Part shown: in pieces, positions 7,489 through 15,093 of the stretch
Layout: each line of letters opens with the position of its first letter
Numbering within the stretch: the first letter of the stretch is position 1
Source: Pseudomonadota bacterium
GTDB lineage: Bacteria; Pseudomonadota; Gammaproteobacteria; Burkholderiales; Burkholderiaceae_D
DNA length: 16,338 nucleotides
Assembly (NCBI GenBank): GCA_023435945.1
Contig: JAEZLB010000036.1
Span: 1 to 16,338, forward strand
Direction of reading: 5' to 3'
Notes under the pieces: generated by a model
Database searches by the model: none
What the model was told of the DNA's origin: nothing
Seen by the model: the letters and a program-made list of their open reading frames with translations, nothing else
Program-made: the position numbers and the translations under genes

Positions 7489-8742
7489 TTACACTGCGCC
7501 GGAAGCGTGCATTTGCTCGATTTGCTCTTTGGTGTAACCCAGTTGAGCCAGAACTTCGTCGGTGTGCTCGCCCAGCAGCGGGGAGCCCGTGATTTCCGGT
7601 TTCATGTCGGAGAATTTGATCGGGCTACCAACGGTCAGGTACTTACCGCGAACTTTGTGGTCAACTTCCACGATAGAGCCGCTCTTACGCAGGGATTCGT
7701 CAGCTGCGATTTCTTTCATGGACAGAACCGGTGCGCAGGGGATATAGTATTTACGCAGGATATCCACACCTTAGTACTTGGTTTTGTCTTTCAGCCAGTC
7801 TTCGATTTCTGCGAAGATATCAAAGATCTTGTCTTGACGAGCACGTGCGGTGTTGTAAGCCGGGTCGTTGATCCATTCTTCCTTGCCCAGTGCGCGGCAG
7901 ATCGGTTCCCAAGCATGGCCCTGGATGGTGAAGTAGATGTAAGCGTTGGGATCGGATTCCCAGCCTTTACATTTCAGTACCCAGCCAGGCTGGCCGCCAC
8001 CGCCGGCGTTACCGCCACGGGGTACGACGTCGGAGAAAGTGCCGTGCGGGTATTGTGGGTATTCTTCCAGGTAGCCCAGACGGTCCAGACGTTGCTGGTC
8101 GCGCAGTTTCACGCGGCACAGGTTCAGAACAGCGTCTTGCATGGAAACGGCAACTTTCTGGCCTTTGCCGGTTTGCTGACGGCCCATCAGAGCGGTCAGA
8201 ATACCGATTGCCAGGTGCATACCGGTGTTAGAGTCGCCCAGAGCAGCAGCCGAAACGGTCGGCGGGCCATCCCACCAGCCGGTCGTGGAAGCGGCGCCGC
8301 CAGCGCACTGTGCCACGTTTTCGTAGACTTTCAGGTCTTCGTAGTGGTGACCATCGCTGAAGCCTTTAACCGATGCCAGAACCAGGCCAGGGTTCAATTC
8401 CTGGATGCGTTCCCAGGTGAAGCCCATGCGATCCAGTGCGCCCGGTGCGAAGTTTTCAACCAGCACGTCGGATTGCTTGATCAGTTTTTCCAGCACTTCT
8501 TTGCCTTGGGGAGTCTTGGTATCCAAGGTCAGCGAGCGCTTGTTGCTGTTCAGCATCGTGAAGTACAGAGCGTCGGCATCTTCGATGTCACGCAATTGGG
8601 TACGGGTGACGTCGCCTGCGCCCGGGCGCTCAACTTTGATCACGTCTGCGCCAAACCAGGCCAGCAGCTGGGTACATGCGGGGCCAGCTTGCACGTGGGT
8701 AAAGTCAATGATCTTAACGCCTTCTAATGGTTTTTTACTCAT
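7489..8742 (-). pseudogene. frc: Formyl-CoA:oxalate CoA-transferase with an in-frame TAA at codon 324
   Basis: Class III CoA-transferase that moves CoA from formyl-CoA to oxalate, giving oxalyl-CoA for Oxc. The frame has 417 codons, about the family length (E. coli YfdW 416), starting [20 protein letters not shown] with AAGGAAG upstream of the ATG. Visible features are the catalytic aspartate D170 (LGDSNTGMH, equivalent to D169 of the Oxalobacter enzyme), [18 protein letters not shown], and the glycine loop [13 protein letters not shown]. Codon 324 (7771-7773) reads TAA, where homologs have glutamate or a similar residue. The frame continues as [20 protein letters not shown] through [11 protein letters not shown] to a normal stop at 7489. 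Without read-through the product lacks 94 residues, including conserved C-terminal motifs, and is probably inactive. An upstream start at 8829 was rejected as not family-like. The gene identity is secure; whether the stop is real is not. Confidence 0.9.
7771..7773 (-). other. Premature TAA codon within frc
   Basis: The codon order is TAC-TAA-GGT. Conserved protein sequence lies on both sides in the same frame, so a single base change (for example GAA to TAA) explains it. No frameshift is needed. Confidence 0.9.
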
Positions 8743-8792
8743 GATTGCTAGCTTCCTTATCAATCGTTTAACTTGGTCCCCAAAACAGAATA

Positions 8793-8851
8793 AAAAGCTC
8801 TGTTCAGGAAGTGAAAACTCCACCAACAAAGGTGGAGCGGCGCGAGCTTTT
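8793..8851 (-). promoter_or_regulatory. Nested hairpins in the frc leader: terminator or attenuator
   Basis: Outer arms AAAAGCTC (8793-8800) and GAGCTTTT (8844-8851) enclose a perfect inner hairpin CTCCACC / GGTGGAG (8818-8837). On the minus strand the inner hairpin is followed by TTTTC and the outer arm by TTTTTATT. The structure ends about 50 nt before the frc ATG. It may end oxc transcripts, or act as an attenuator or RNA-stabilising fold for frc. The repeats are seen directly; their function is inferred. Confidence 0.5.
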
Positions 8852-9074
8852 CAGCAGGCTTAATGATCCAACATTTATTTGGAAATCTTACAGCAAAAGC
8901 TGATACTAGTTCTGCAACATGAGCGTGTCAAGTTGCCAGCCTCCCAAGCCAAGGTGGTCTCCAGCCTGGCTTGATTGGCGCCGCATCGGTACTGCTTATG
9001 CGGCCGGCGCAGCCTTATTTCGAGGACTGCGCCGGGTTATATCGGGCAGGGCAGGTGCCCTGACTCCTCTTTTA
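8852..9074 (-). other. Oxc-frc intergenic region with several inverted repeats
   Basis: No gene is visible in the gap between oxc and frc (332 nt including the frc leader). It contains CCGGCGCAG / CTGCGCCGG (9004-9035, 14-nt loop), AAGCCAAGG / CCTGGCTT (8946-8972, one bulged A), CAGGGCA-GG-TGCCCTG (9047-9062) and CAGC-AAAA-GCTG (8891-8902). The gap is longer than expected for two co-transcribed genes, so frc may have its own promoter, but no clear hexamers stand out. Confidence 0.5.
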
Positions 9075-10799
9075 TTACTTCTTGCCGATCTGGCTGACGA
9101 TGTTCAGATTGCCGATACGGCCAGACTCAACACCAGCTGCCGGGTCGATGATTGCGTCGATCATCGTGGTCTTGCCGGACTTGATCGCTGCGTCCAGTGC
9201 TTTCGCCAGTTCTTCCGGGGTTTCAACACGTACGCCTTCGCCGCCCAGCGATTTGCTGAACAGGTCGTAACGGGTTTCCGGATGGAACTTCATGCACGAG
9301 AATTGGTGTGCAGGATCCGCTTCGTCACCGCGGTAGATACCGCCGTTGTTCATGATGATCACGGTAACGGGCAGGTTGTAACGGGTCAGGGTTTCATATT
9401 CCATGCCGGAGAAACCGAAAGCGGAGTCGCCGCAGATTGCAACAACAGGCTTGCCGGATTCAACTGCAGCAGCTACTGCAGAACCCATACCGATACCCAT
9501 GACACCCCAGGTGCCGGTGTCAACGCGCTTACGCGGTTGGTACTGATCGATCACCATACGGGCGTTGTCCAGTGCGTTGGCACCTTCGTTAACCAGGATG
9601 ATGTCGGGGTAGTTTTTCAGCACGTCACGAATTGCGCCCAGCGAGTTGTGGTAGTTCATCTGCTGGGTGGCGGTGCCGATCTTGGCTTGCAGCTTGGCGC
9701 GGCTGCCCGCAGCGCGTTCAGCGACGGCTTTCATCCATTCAGCCCATTCAGCCGGCTTGTGACCTTTCAGGCCTGCACGCAGAGCGTTGACGCAGGACTG
9801 GATGTCGCCGACCAGAGGTGCTTCGATAGGCACGTTGCTGTCCATTTCGTTCGATTGAATGTCGATCTGGACGAATTTCTTCTTGACGCTGCCCCAGGTT
9901 TTGCCCTTGCCGTGAGCCAGCAGCCAGTTCAGGCGTGCACCAACCAGGATCACAACGTCGGACTCTTGCAGCACCATGGAGCGAGCTGCTGCACCGCATT
10001 GTGGGTGGGTATCGGATACCAGGCCTTTAGCCATGGACATCGGGGTGAAGGGAATGCCGGTTTCTTCAACGAATGCTTTGATATCGGCATCGCATTGAGC
10101 GTAAGCAGCGCCTTTGCCGAACAGGATCAGAGGCTTCTTGGCGCCTTTGATCAGGTCAACAGCGCGTTGAACTGCGTCAGGGCCAGGGATTTGTGCCGGA
10201 GCCGGATCAACAGGTACGAACAGGGTTTTCTTGCCTTCTTCTGCCGGCATGGTTTGCGCGAACAGACGAGCAGGGATATCCAGGTAAACGCCACCAGGAC
10301 GACCGGACAGAGCGGTACGGATTGCGCGAACTACGGCAACGCCGATGTCTTCCGGACGGTTGATACGGAAAGCAGCTTTACAGAAAGGACGAGCGATGTT
10401 CAGCTGATCCATTTCTTCGTAGTCACCTTGCTGCAGGTCGACGATTTCACGCTCGGAAGAACCGGAGATCAGAATCATCGGGAAGCAGTTGGTGGTTGCG
10501 TTAGCCAGGGCGGTTACGCCGTTCAGGAAGCCGGGAGCGGACACGGTCACGCAAACGCCGGGCTTCTTGGTCAGGTAGCCAGCAACAGATGCTGCATAAC
10601 CTGCGTTTTGCTCGTTGCGGAAGCTGAAGAACTTGTTGCCGCGAGCTTGCCACATACGGCCGATTTCCGTAACAGGAATACCGAGCAGACCGTAGATGTT
10701 GGTAATGCCGTTCATTTCCAGAGCGTCCATCAGGAGATGGAAGCCATCGGTCAGTTCGGTTGCGTCGTTCAGTGCTGCTGTTGGTGTATCGTTTTTCAT
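9075..10799 (-). CDS. oxc: Oxalyl-CoA decarboxylase
   Basis: ThDP-dependent enzyme that decarboxylates oxalyl-CoA to formyl-CoA and CO2, the partner of Frc in cytoplasmic oxalate breakdown. The 574-residue product is close to the 568 of the Oxalobacter formigenes enzyme. Key features are the ThDP-activating glutamate E63 ([19 protein letters not shown]), the active-site region [20 protein letters not shown], a central nucleotide-type domain ([13 protein letters not shown]), and the ThDP motif [20 protein letters not shown] ending in MNNGG, followed by IYRGDEADP. Unlike Gcl, the activating glutamate is kept. The frame is intact. The ribosome-binding site (GAGAAAG) is modest. Biased codon use like gcl suggests strong expression. 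It lies upstream of frc on the same strand and divergent from a Crp/Fnr-type regulator. Confidence 0.96.
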   Translation of the reverse strand: MKNDTPTAALNDATELTDGFHLLMDALEMNGITNIYGLLGIPVTEIGRMWQARGNKFFSFRNEQNAGYAASVAGYLTKKPGVCVTVSAPGFLNGVTALANATTNCFPMILISGSSEREIVDLQQGDYEEMDQLNIARPFCKAAFRINRPEDIGVAVVRAIRTALSGRPGGVYLDIPARLFAQTMPAEEGKKTLFVPVDPAPAQIPGPDAVQRAVDLIKGAKKPLILFGKGAAYAQCDADIKAFVEETGIPFTPMSMAKGLVSDTHPQCGAAARSMVLQESDVVILVGARLNWLLAHGKGKTWGSVKKKFVQIDIQSNEMDSNVPIEAPLVGDIQSCVNALRAGLKGHKPAEWAEWMKAVAERAAGSRAKLQAKIGTATQQMNYHNSLGAIRDVLKNYPDIILVNEGANALDNARMVIDQYQPRKRVDTGTWGVMGIGMGSAVAAAVESGKPVVAICGDSAFGFSGMEYETLTRYNLPVTVIIMNNGGIYRGDEADPAHQFSCMKFHPETRYDLFSKSLGGEGVRVETPEELAKALDAAIKSGKTTMIDAIIDPAAGVESGRIGNLNIVSQIGKK

Positions 10800-11039
10800 G
10801 ATGAAATCTTTCTCTTCGTTTGATTTCGATAAAGATTATGCAACCCTGTTACAGGCGGCATTATGGGACGGACCCGTTATAAAACTCGTTGATACATGTG
10901 GGTTGCCTTAAGCTTTGAATTCGCGGCTTGAGTGACTTGACCAGCGTGACTGGAAACGTTGTTCAAGCTTGGAAAATCATGGCGTAAAGCGCGCCTTGGT
11001 ACCTGGCAATATGCACTTGCATGCATACCCTATTTAAAG

Positions 11040-11052
11040 TCCCGGTATCATA
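11040..11052 (-). promoter_or_regulatory. Candidate activator-dependent oxc promoter -10 region
   Basis: On the minus strand TATGAT (11052 to 11047) matches five of six -10 bases and has no recognisable -35. The FNR-like palindrome centre (11082.5) would lie about 42 bp upstream of a start near 11040, the usual class II activation distance. The resulting oxc leader would be about 240 nt. This is inference from spacing only. Confidence 0.35.
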
Positions 11053-11074
11053 TAAATCTGCTCACGCTTCTATC

Positions 11075-11090
11075 ATTGACCACGGTCAAT
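11075..11090. promoter_or_regulatory. FNR-like palindromic operator
   Basis: ATTGACC-AC-GGTCAAT is a perfect 16-bp palindrome. It fits the TTGAC-N4-GTCAA format of the Crp/Fnr family (FNR consensus TTGAT-N4-ATCAA). It overlaps a possible -35 (TTGACC, 11076-11081) of the adjacent regulator gene and lies upstream of oxc on the other strand. Confidence 0.65.
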
Positions 11091-11104
11091 TTTCACCGCA
11101 TCAT
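11076..11104 (+). promoter_or_regulatory. Candidate sigma-70 promoter of the Crp/Fnr-type gene
   Basis: TTGACC (five of six -35 bases) and CATCAT (four of six -10 bases) are separated by 17 bp, predicting a start near 11111 and a leader of about 28 nt. The operator covers the -35, which would suit autorepression. This is a plausible motif match, not proof. Confidence 0.35.
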
Positions 11105-11138
11105 AGCGGTTTCCCCGAGCACGTCCTCGTCGCAACTC

Positions 11139-11747
11139 ATGTCTTTGATTGCCAATCATCCGGAAAAAAACATTATCCGGGTCCAACTGACACAGAACCT
11201 TGTCCTTAAGGGCATGAGTTCTACCGCATTCGCCGAGCTGGAACCGCAGTTAGAAATTGTGGATTTCCAGAAAGGCGATTTCCTGCTGCATCAGGGCGTC
11301 CATGAAATGGAACAGTATTTTATTCTGGATGGCGTTTTAAAGCGAGTGGTTACTAACCAGCAAGCTAAAGAGATGATATTGCGCTTCGCTCATGAGCGCG
11401 ATATCGAGACCAGCTATGCTGCGTGGCGACTCCGAACACCAACGCCGTACAGTATCGTGGCTGTTACCAAGGCTCGTGTCGCCAAGCTGCCCATGCATCA
11501 GTGGGCGGTTTTCTTGGACCGCTACGATAACGTCAAGCAGATGTTCGAGTTCGAGGTGATGCGCCTGATGAGTGAGATCATGGCCCATACCATCACCTTG
11601 CATTTGCTCGACGCTCCCGGCCGCGTGCATCGCTTCATGCGCAAGCAGCCGGAACTATCGGACCGCATTCCCAAAAAAGAACTCGCTTCCTATCTCAATC
11701 TGTCGGCAGAAACCCTCAGCCGCCTGAAGCACAGTGGAAAGATCTGA
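11139..11747 (+). CDS. Crp/Fnr-family transcriptional regulator, cysteine-free, short C-terminus
   Basis: The 202-residue product begins MSLIANHPEKNIIRVQLTQN. A cyclic-nucleotide-binding-type beta barrel spans about 28-115 (ELEPQLEIVDFQKGDFLLHQ, then MEQYFILDGVLKRV). A dimerisation helix spans about 125-155, and the helix-turn-helix IPKKELASYLNLSAETLSRL lies at the end. The recognition helix carries E191-x-x-S194-R195, the pattern FNR uses to read TTGA half-sites. It ends six residues after that helix, so almost no wing strands remain; some family branches are naturally this short. There is no cysteine anywhere, so it cannot hold the FNR iron-sulphur cluster. The signal is unknown. Divergent from oxc, it is the natural candidate regulator of oxalate genes. 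The start choice is uncertain because the ribosome-binding site is poor. Confidence 0.85.
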   Translation: MSLIANHPEKNIIRVQLTQNLVLKGMSSTAFAELEPQLEIVDFQKGDFLLHQGVHEMEQYFILDGVLKRVVTNQQAKEMILRFAHERDIETSYAAWRLRTPTPYSIVAVTKARVAKLPMHQWAVFLDRYDNVKQMFEFEVMRLMSEIMAHTITLHLLDAPGRVHRFMRKQPELSDRIPKKELASYLNLSAETLSRLKHSGKI

Positions 11748-11784
11748 ATCCTCCGGATCTCCGCCTCTCACAAGGAGGCAACCC

Positions 11785-11919
11785 GTTTCCACCTCTGCCC
11801 CGTCCGGGGAAAGTTCCCGCAGTGAACGCCTTTCTCGTTTGATCCTTGCCCTTACTATGTGCCTGGGCGGCTTAGGTTTGTTCGCGCTGCTGTACTTCCC
11901 GCTCAAATATCTGAAGTAG
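11785..11919 (+). CDS. Possible 44-residue membrane protein lacking a normal start codon
   Basis: A strong AAGGAGG (11772-11778) is followed, six bases later, by an open frame that starts GTT-TCC-ACC instead of ATG-TCC-ACC. The protein would read (V)STSAPSGESSRSERLSRL and then a single hydrophobic helix, LILALTMCLGGLGLFALLYF, ending PLKYLK. A GTG at 11734 gives a 61-residue version overlapping the end of the Crp/Fnr-type gene, but it has no good ribosome-binding site. The composition (charged N-terminus, one membrane span, basic tail) is protein-like. No function is recognised. It may be a gene with a damaged start codon, a base error, or a GTG-started small protein. Confidence 0.4.
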   Translation, partial: VSTSAPSGESSRSERLSRLILALTMCLGGLGLFALLYFPLKYLK

Positions 11920-11949
11920 GGGCGGAGGGCCCGGCCAGGTATAACGGCC

Positions 11950-13470
11950 TTAAAGGTCTTTGAATTGCTCGCGCAGCTGGTTTTTCTGTACTTTTCCCAT
12001 CGTATTGCGCGGCAGTTCGTTGATAAAGAATAGGCGCTTTGGCACCTTGAAATTGGCAATGCGCGCCTTCAACGCTGCGATGATGCGGTCTTCATCCGGA
12101 AACGTGCCGGTTTGAGGCACGATCACTGCCGTCACCGCCTCCCCAAAGTCGGCATGCGGCAAACCTATGACGGCAGATTCGCGCACGCCTTCCATGTCGT
12201 CGAGTATCAGTTCGATCTCTTTCGGGTAGACGTTGTAGCCGCCGGAAATGATCATGTCTTTGCTGCGTCCGACGATGTTCACATAACCGGGCGAGTCCAC
12301 ATATCCCAGATCGCCGGTTCTGAAGTAACCATCTTTCGTGAATGCTTCGGCGGTTTTTTCAGGCATACGCCAATAGCCCTGGAAGATATTCGGTCCCTTG
12401 ACCTCGATCTGTCCGATTTCTCCATCGGGCAGGGAGTTGCCCTCCAGGCCGGCGATGCGCAAGGATACACCCGGCAGCGGGAAGCCAACTGTGCCTGCGA
12501 TGCGTTCGCCGTCATAGGGATTGGACGTCAGCATGGTGGTTTCGCTCATGCCGTAACGCTCCAGGATGGTATGTCCGGTGCGTTCGCGGAAGCGGTTAAA
12601 GGTGTCGCTTAACAAGGGCGCGGAACCGGAAATGAAGAGGCGTACCGACTGGCACAGAACCTGATCGAAATCCGGCTCTGCCAGCAGGCGTACATAGTAA
12701 GTGGGTACCCCCATGAAGATGCTTGCGCGAGGCAGGTAAGTCATGACTTTCCGTACATTGAAGCCGGCCAGGAAAATCATCTTGCTGCCATTGAGCAGGG
12801 CGCCGTGGCAGGCAACGAACAAGCCGTGGACGTGAAATAAAGGGAGCGCATGTAGCAGCACATCACCTTTTCGCCACTGCCATGCTTCATGGAGCACCAG
12901 TGCGTTGGAGGATAGGTTCTGGTGCGAGAGCATCGCTCCCTTGCTGCGACCGGTGGTGCCCGACGTATAAAGGATCGCGGCCAGGTCGTCCGACTCGCTC
13001 CAGGCCGTTTCGAATGCATCCGCTTGTGGCGCTGCATGTTCCAGCAAGGTGCCGGAAGGTTTTCCATCATCCATGCCGGCCAGGGTGAAAACATGGCTGA
13101 CTCCATGTCGTGCAGCGCATGCCTTCATCCAGCTCAGGTTGGCAGGTGTGCATACCACGACGGAAGGTTTGGCGTCGCCGATGAAGTAGTCGATTTCCGC
13201 TTCGCGATAAGCGGTATTCAGGGGGAGGAAGACATAACCCGCGCGCACGGTGGCGAGATAAAGCATCAGCGATTCCGGCGACTTTTCCACTTGCACGGCG
13301 ATGCGTGCGCCACGCTGAAGCTGCAGGCTGGTCAACAGGTTGGCGAGCTTTGCTGTGGCTCGTTCCAGGTCATTCCAGGAGTAGTACAGGCCGCTCTCGG
13401 TTTCTATGCAGCAGGCGCTGCGATCGGCCGGAAAGCGTGAAGCAAATAGTGCGTACAGATTGGCATTCAT
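11950..13470 (-). CDS. matB: Malonyl-CoA synthetase (MatB-like AMP-forming acyl-CoA ligase)
   Basis: Activates malonate (or methylmalonate) with ATP and CoA in the cytoplasm. The 506-residue product starts MNANLYALFASRF, like Rhodopseudomonas MatB. It has the AMP-binding core ILYTSGTTGRSKGAMLSHQN, LPLFHVHGLFVA, GVPTYYVRLL (with the arginine thought to hold the second carboxylate), ERYGMSETTMLTSNPYDGER and GYFRTGDLGY. The C-terminal lid includes SGGYNVYPKEIE and the catalytic lysine in LPRNTMGKVQKNQLRE. An upstream extension of the open frame overlaps the crotonase gene in another frame and was rejected. It lies 14 bp after the crotonase gene. No malonyl-CoA decarboxylase (matA) is adjacent. 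Because it sits near frc/oxc, an oxalyl-CoA synthetase role (as in plant AAE3) is an alternative, but the MatB resemblance is closer. Confidence 0.88.
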   Translation of the reverse strand: MNANLYALFASRFPADRSACCIETESGLYYSWNDLERATAKLANLLTSLQLQRGARIAVQVEKSPESLMLYLATVRAGYVFLPLNTAYREAEIDYFIGDAKPSVVVCTPANLSWMKACAARHGVSHVFTLAGMDDGKPSGTLLEHAAPQADAFETAWSESDDLAAILYTSGTTGRSKGAMLSHQNLSSNALVLHEAWQWRKGDVLLHALPLFHVHGLFVACHGALLNGSKMIFLAGFNVRKVMTYLPRASIFMGVPTYYVRLLAEPDFDQVLCQSVRLFISGSAPLLSDTFNRFRERTGHTILERYGMSETTMLTSNPYDGERIAGTVGFPLPGVSLRIAGLEGNSLPDGEIGQIEVKGPNIFQGYWRMPEKTAEAFTKDGYFRTGDLGYVDSPGYVNIVGRSKDMIISGGYNVYPKEIELILDDMEGVRESAVIGLPHADFGEAVTAVIVPQTGTFPDEDRIIAALKARIANFKVPKRLFFINELPRNTMGKVQKNQLREQFKDL

Positions 13471-13484
13471 AAGGTAAAACGAAT

Positions 13485-14258
13485 TTATTTTCCCCGAAAG
13501 ACCGGCGGGCGTTTTTCCAGGAAGGCGAGTACGCCTTCCTGATAGTCTTGGGTGCCGAGGAAAGCGAAGGCCTGATTGATATCCTGTTCGCTGAGTGGTG
13601 CAGCAGCGGGCGATAGGCGCCGTACCAGTTGTTTGGTCGTGCGAGCGGCGAGCGGCGCGCCTTGTGCGATGCGTTCTGCAGTTTGTTGGACTTCGGCCCA
13701 AAGGTCCTCCGCCACTCTGTTCAGCAATCCTTTTTCCTTTGCCTCCGCGGCATCGAAAAGGCGTCCTTCCAGCAGTATTTCCAGCGTGGCCGCTTTTCCC
13801 AGTAAGTGCAGCATGGCACGCAGTTCGATAGGGGCAAGGGGGAATCCGAGGCGATTTATCGGAACGCCGAAGCGTGCGCTGGGAGAGGCAATCCGGATAT
13901 CGCAGGCGCAGGCCAATTCCAGTCCGCCGCCTACACAAACGCCTTCGATGGCTGCGATCGTGGGATGCAGGCAACCGCTGATGGCTTCCAGTGCGCCGGC
14001 AATCAAACCCATGTGATAACGCTTGGCGCTTTTCAGATCATTGCGAACTCGTGGAAATTCTTCAATGTCGGCGCCGGAGGCGAAGTGTCCGCCGGCACCG
14101 CGCAAGATCACGCAACGCAGATTTTCATCTTGCGAAAGCTGGTTGAAGGTCTGCGCCAGTACGCGCCACATTGTGGCATCGAGCGCATTGCGTTTGCCCG
14201 GATTGCTGAGCGTGACGGTAGCAATAAAACCATTCTTGTCGAGCAGGATGTCAGCCAT
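13485..14258 (-). CDS. Enoyl-CoA hydratase/isomerase (crotonase) family protein
   Basis: The 257 residues form a complete crotonase fold. The first oxyanion-hole segment is GGHFASGADIEEF and the second GVCVGGGLELACACDIRIA. Aligned by motif with mitochondrial enoyl-CoA hydratase, the first catalytic glutamate (E144 equivalent, GGGLELA) is kept. The second (E164 equivalent, in QPE) is replaced: the sequence here is FGVPINRLG. This makes a classical hydratase unlikely and suggests an isomerase, decarboxylase or other crotonase reaction on a CoA thioester. It lies between lgt (28 bp) and matB (14 bp), so the substrate may be linked to the ligase product. The ribosome-binding site is weak. The family is certain; the substrate is unknown. 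Confidence 0.88.
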   Translation of the reverse strand: MADILLDKNGFIATVTLSNPGKRNALDATMWRVLAQTFNQLSQDENLRCVILRGAGGHFASGADIEEFPRVRNDLKSAKRYHMGLIAGALEAISGCLHPTIAAIEGVCVGGGLELACACDIRIASPSARFGVPINRLGFPLAPIELRAMLHLLGKAATLEILLEGRLFDAAEAKEKGLLNRVAEDLWAEVQQTAERIAQGAPLAARTTKQLVRRLSPAAAPLSEQDINQAFAFLGTQDYQEGVLAFLEKRPPVFRGK

Positions 14259-14286
14259 GATGAAGGATTACTGAAAGCGGTGAAAG

Positions 14287-15093
14287 TCAGGCATGGGCGA
14301 AACGCTTGTTGCTGTAGGCGATATAAAGCAGCGCCAGGCCCAGGACGATCATGGGAAGCGACAGCATCTGGCCGGCGGACAGGGTAAGGCCGGCGAAGCT
14401 GACTTCATAATCGGGCGTGCGGAAATACTCGGTGAAGAAACGCGCACAACCGTAACCCAGAGCGAATAGTCCGCTCACAGCCATACGCGGACGTGGTTTC
14501 CGCGCGAAGATCCACAGGACAACGAAGAGCAATACGCCATCCACCAGCGCTTGATAAATAGGCGAGGGATGACGCGGCAGTGCATCGACATTAGGCCAGA
14601 TCATGGCCCACGGCAGACTGGCATCGGCTACACGTCCGGGTAATTCAGCATTAATGAAATTGCCGATGCGTCCGGCCGCATAACCAAGCGGCACAAGCGG
14701 CGCGATCAGATCCATCACATCCATCAGATGCCGGTTCGCGCGCCGCGCCCAGATCGCCATTGCGACCAAGACACCGAGAAAACCGCCATGGAAAGACATG
14801 CCGCCTTTCCAGATCGCGAAAATTTCCAGCGGATGTGAAAAATACCAGGCCGGGTTATAGAACAGCACTTCTCCCAGGCGCCCGCCGATGACCACACCCA
14901 GCACGCCGTAGAAAAGCATGTCATCCAGGTGCTCGTTCTTCCAGCCAGCTGCGGCAATGTGTGGCTGTTTCAGGCGCAGGCGTCCCAGCACGATGAACTG
15001 CAGAAAAGCCAGCAGGTACATCAGCCCGTACCAGCGCACGGACAAGGGGCCGAGCGAAAAGGCGATCGGGTCGGGCATCGGGTGAATCAGCAT
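14287..15093 (-). CDS. lgt: Prolipoprotein diacylglyceryl transferase
   Basis: Inner-membrane enzyme that transfers diacylglycerol from phosphatidylglycerol to the lipobox cysteine of prolipoproteins, the first step of lipoprotein maturation. The 268-residue product is of usual length and has about seven hydrophobic segments. Diagnostic motifs are [12 protein letters not shown] (Y22), [14 protein letters not shown], the Lgt signature [14 protein letters not shown], and a late [11 protein letters not shown]. The ATG at 15093 overlaps by one base the final TAA of the upstream LysR frame (TAATG), so the two are translationally coupled. GAGGA upstream supports this start. A second ATG five codons later lacks a ribosome-binding site. 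It is an essential housekeeping gene, so its link to the neighbours is probably positional. Confidence 0.96.
   Translation of the reverse strand: MLIHPMPDPIAFSLGPLSVRWYGLMYLLAFLQFIVLGRLRLKQPHIAAAGWKNEHLDDMLFYGVLGVVIGGRLGEVLFYNPAWYFSHPLEIFAIWKGGMSFHGGFLGVLVAMAIWARRANRHLMDVMDLIAPLVPLGYAAGRIGNFINAELPGRVADASLPWAMIWPNVDALPRHPSPIYQALVDGVLLFVVLWIFARKPRPRMAVSGLFALGYGCARFFTEYFRTPDYEVSFAGLTLSAGQMLSLPMIVLGLALLYIAYSNKRFAHA

Larger units (their letters stand above)
10800..11138. promoter_or_regulatory. Divergent control region between oxc and the Crp/Fnr-type gene
   Basis: This 339-nt gap has no credible gene. It holds the FNR-like palindrome listed separately, a short perfect palindrome CCTGT-T-ACAGG (10845-10855), and a near FNR-like site TTGAT-TTCG-ATAAA (10820-10833, one mismatch) just upstream of the oxc start. 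An in-frame start at 10959 would extend the regulator through this region, but that extension is not family-like. Confidence 0.5.

Noticed and set aside
8919..10823. A 634-residue open frame antisense to oxc, plus a 406-codon one antisense to frc
   Set aside because: The opposite strand encodes unmistakable Oxc and Frc. Strong codon bias in highly expressed genes creates long antisense frames, and the antisense products have no family features.
10959..11138. N-terminal extension of the Crp/Fnr-type regulator
   Set aside because: The 60 added residues are not family-like and would run through the promoter-like palindrome; the domain starts properly after 11139.
13471..13974. N-terminal extension of the MatB-like protein to 674 residues
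   Set aside because: The extension overlaps the crotonase gene in another frame and is rich in Arg and Thr with no domain; MNANLYALF at 13470 matches the family start.
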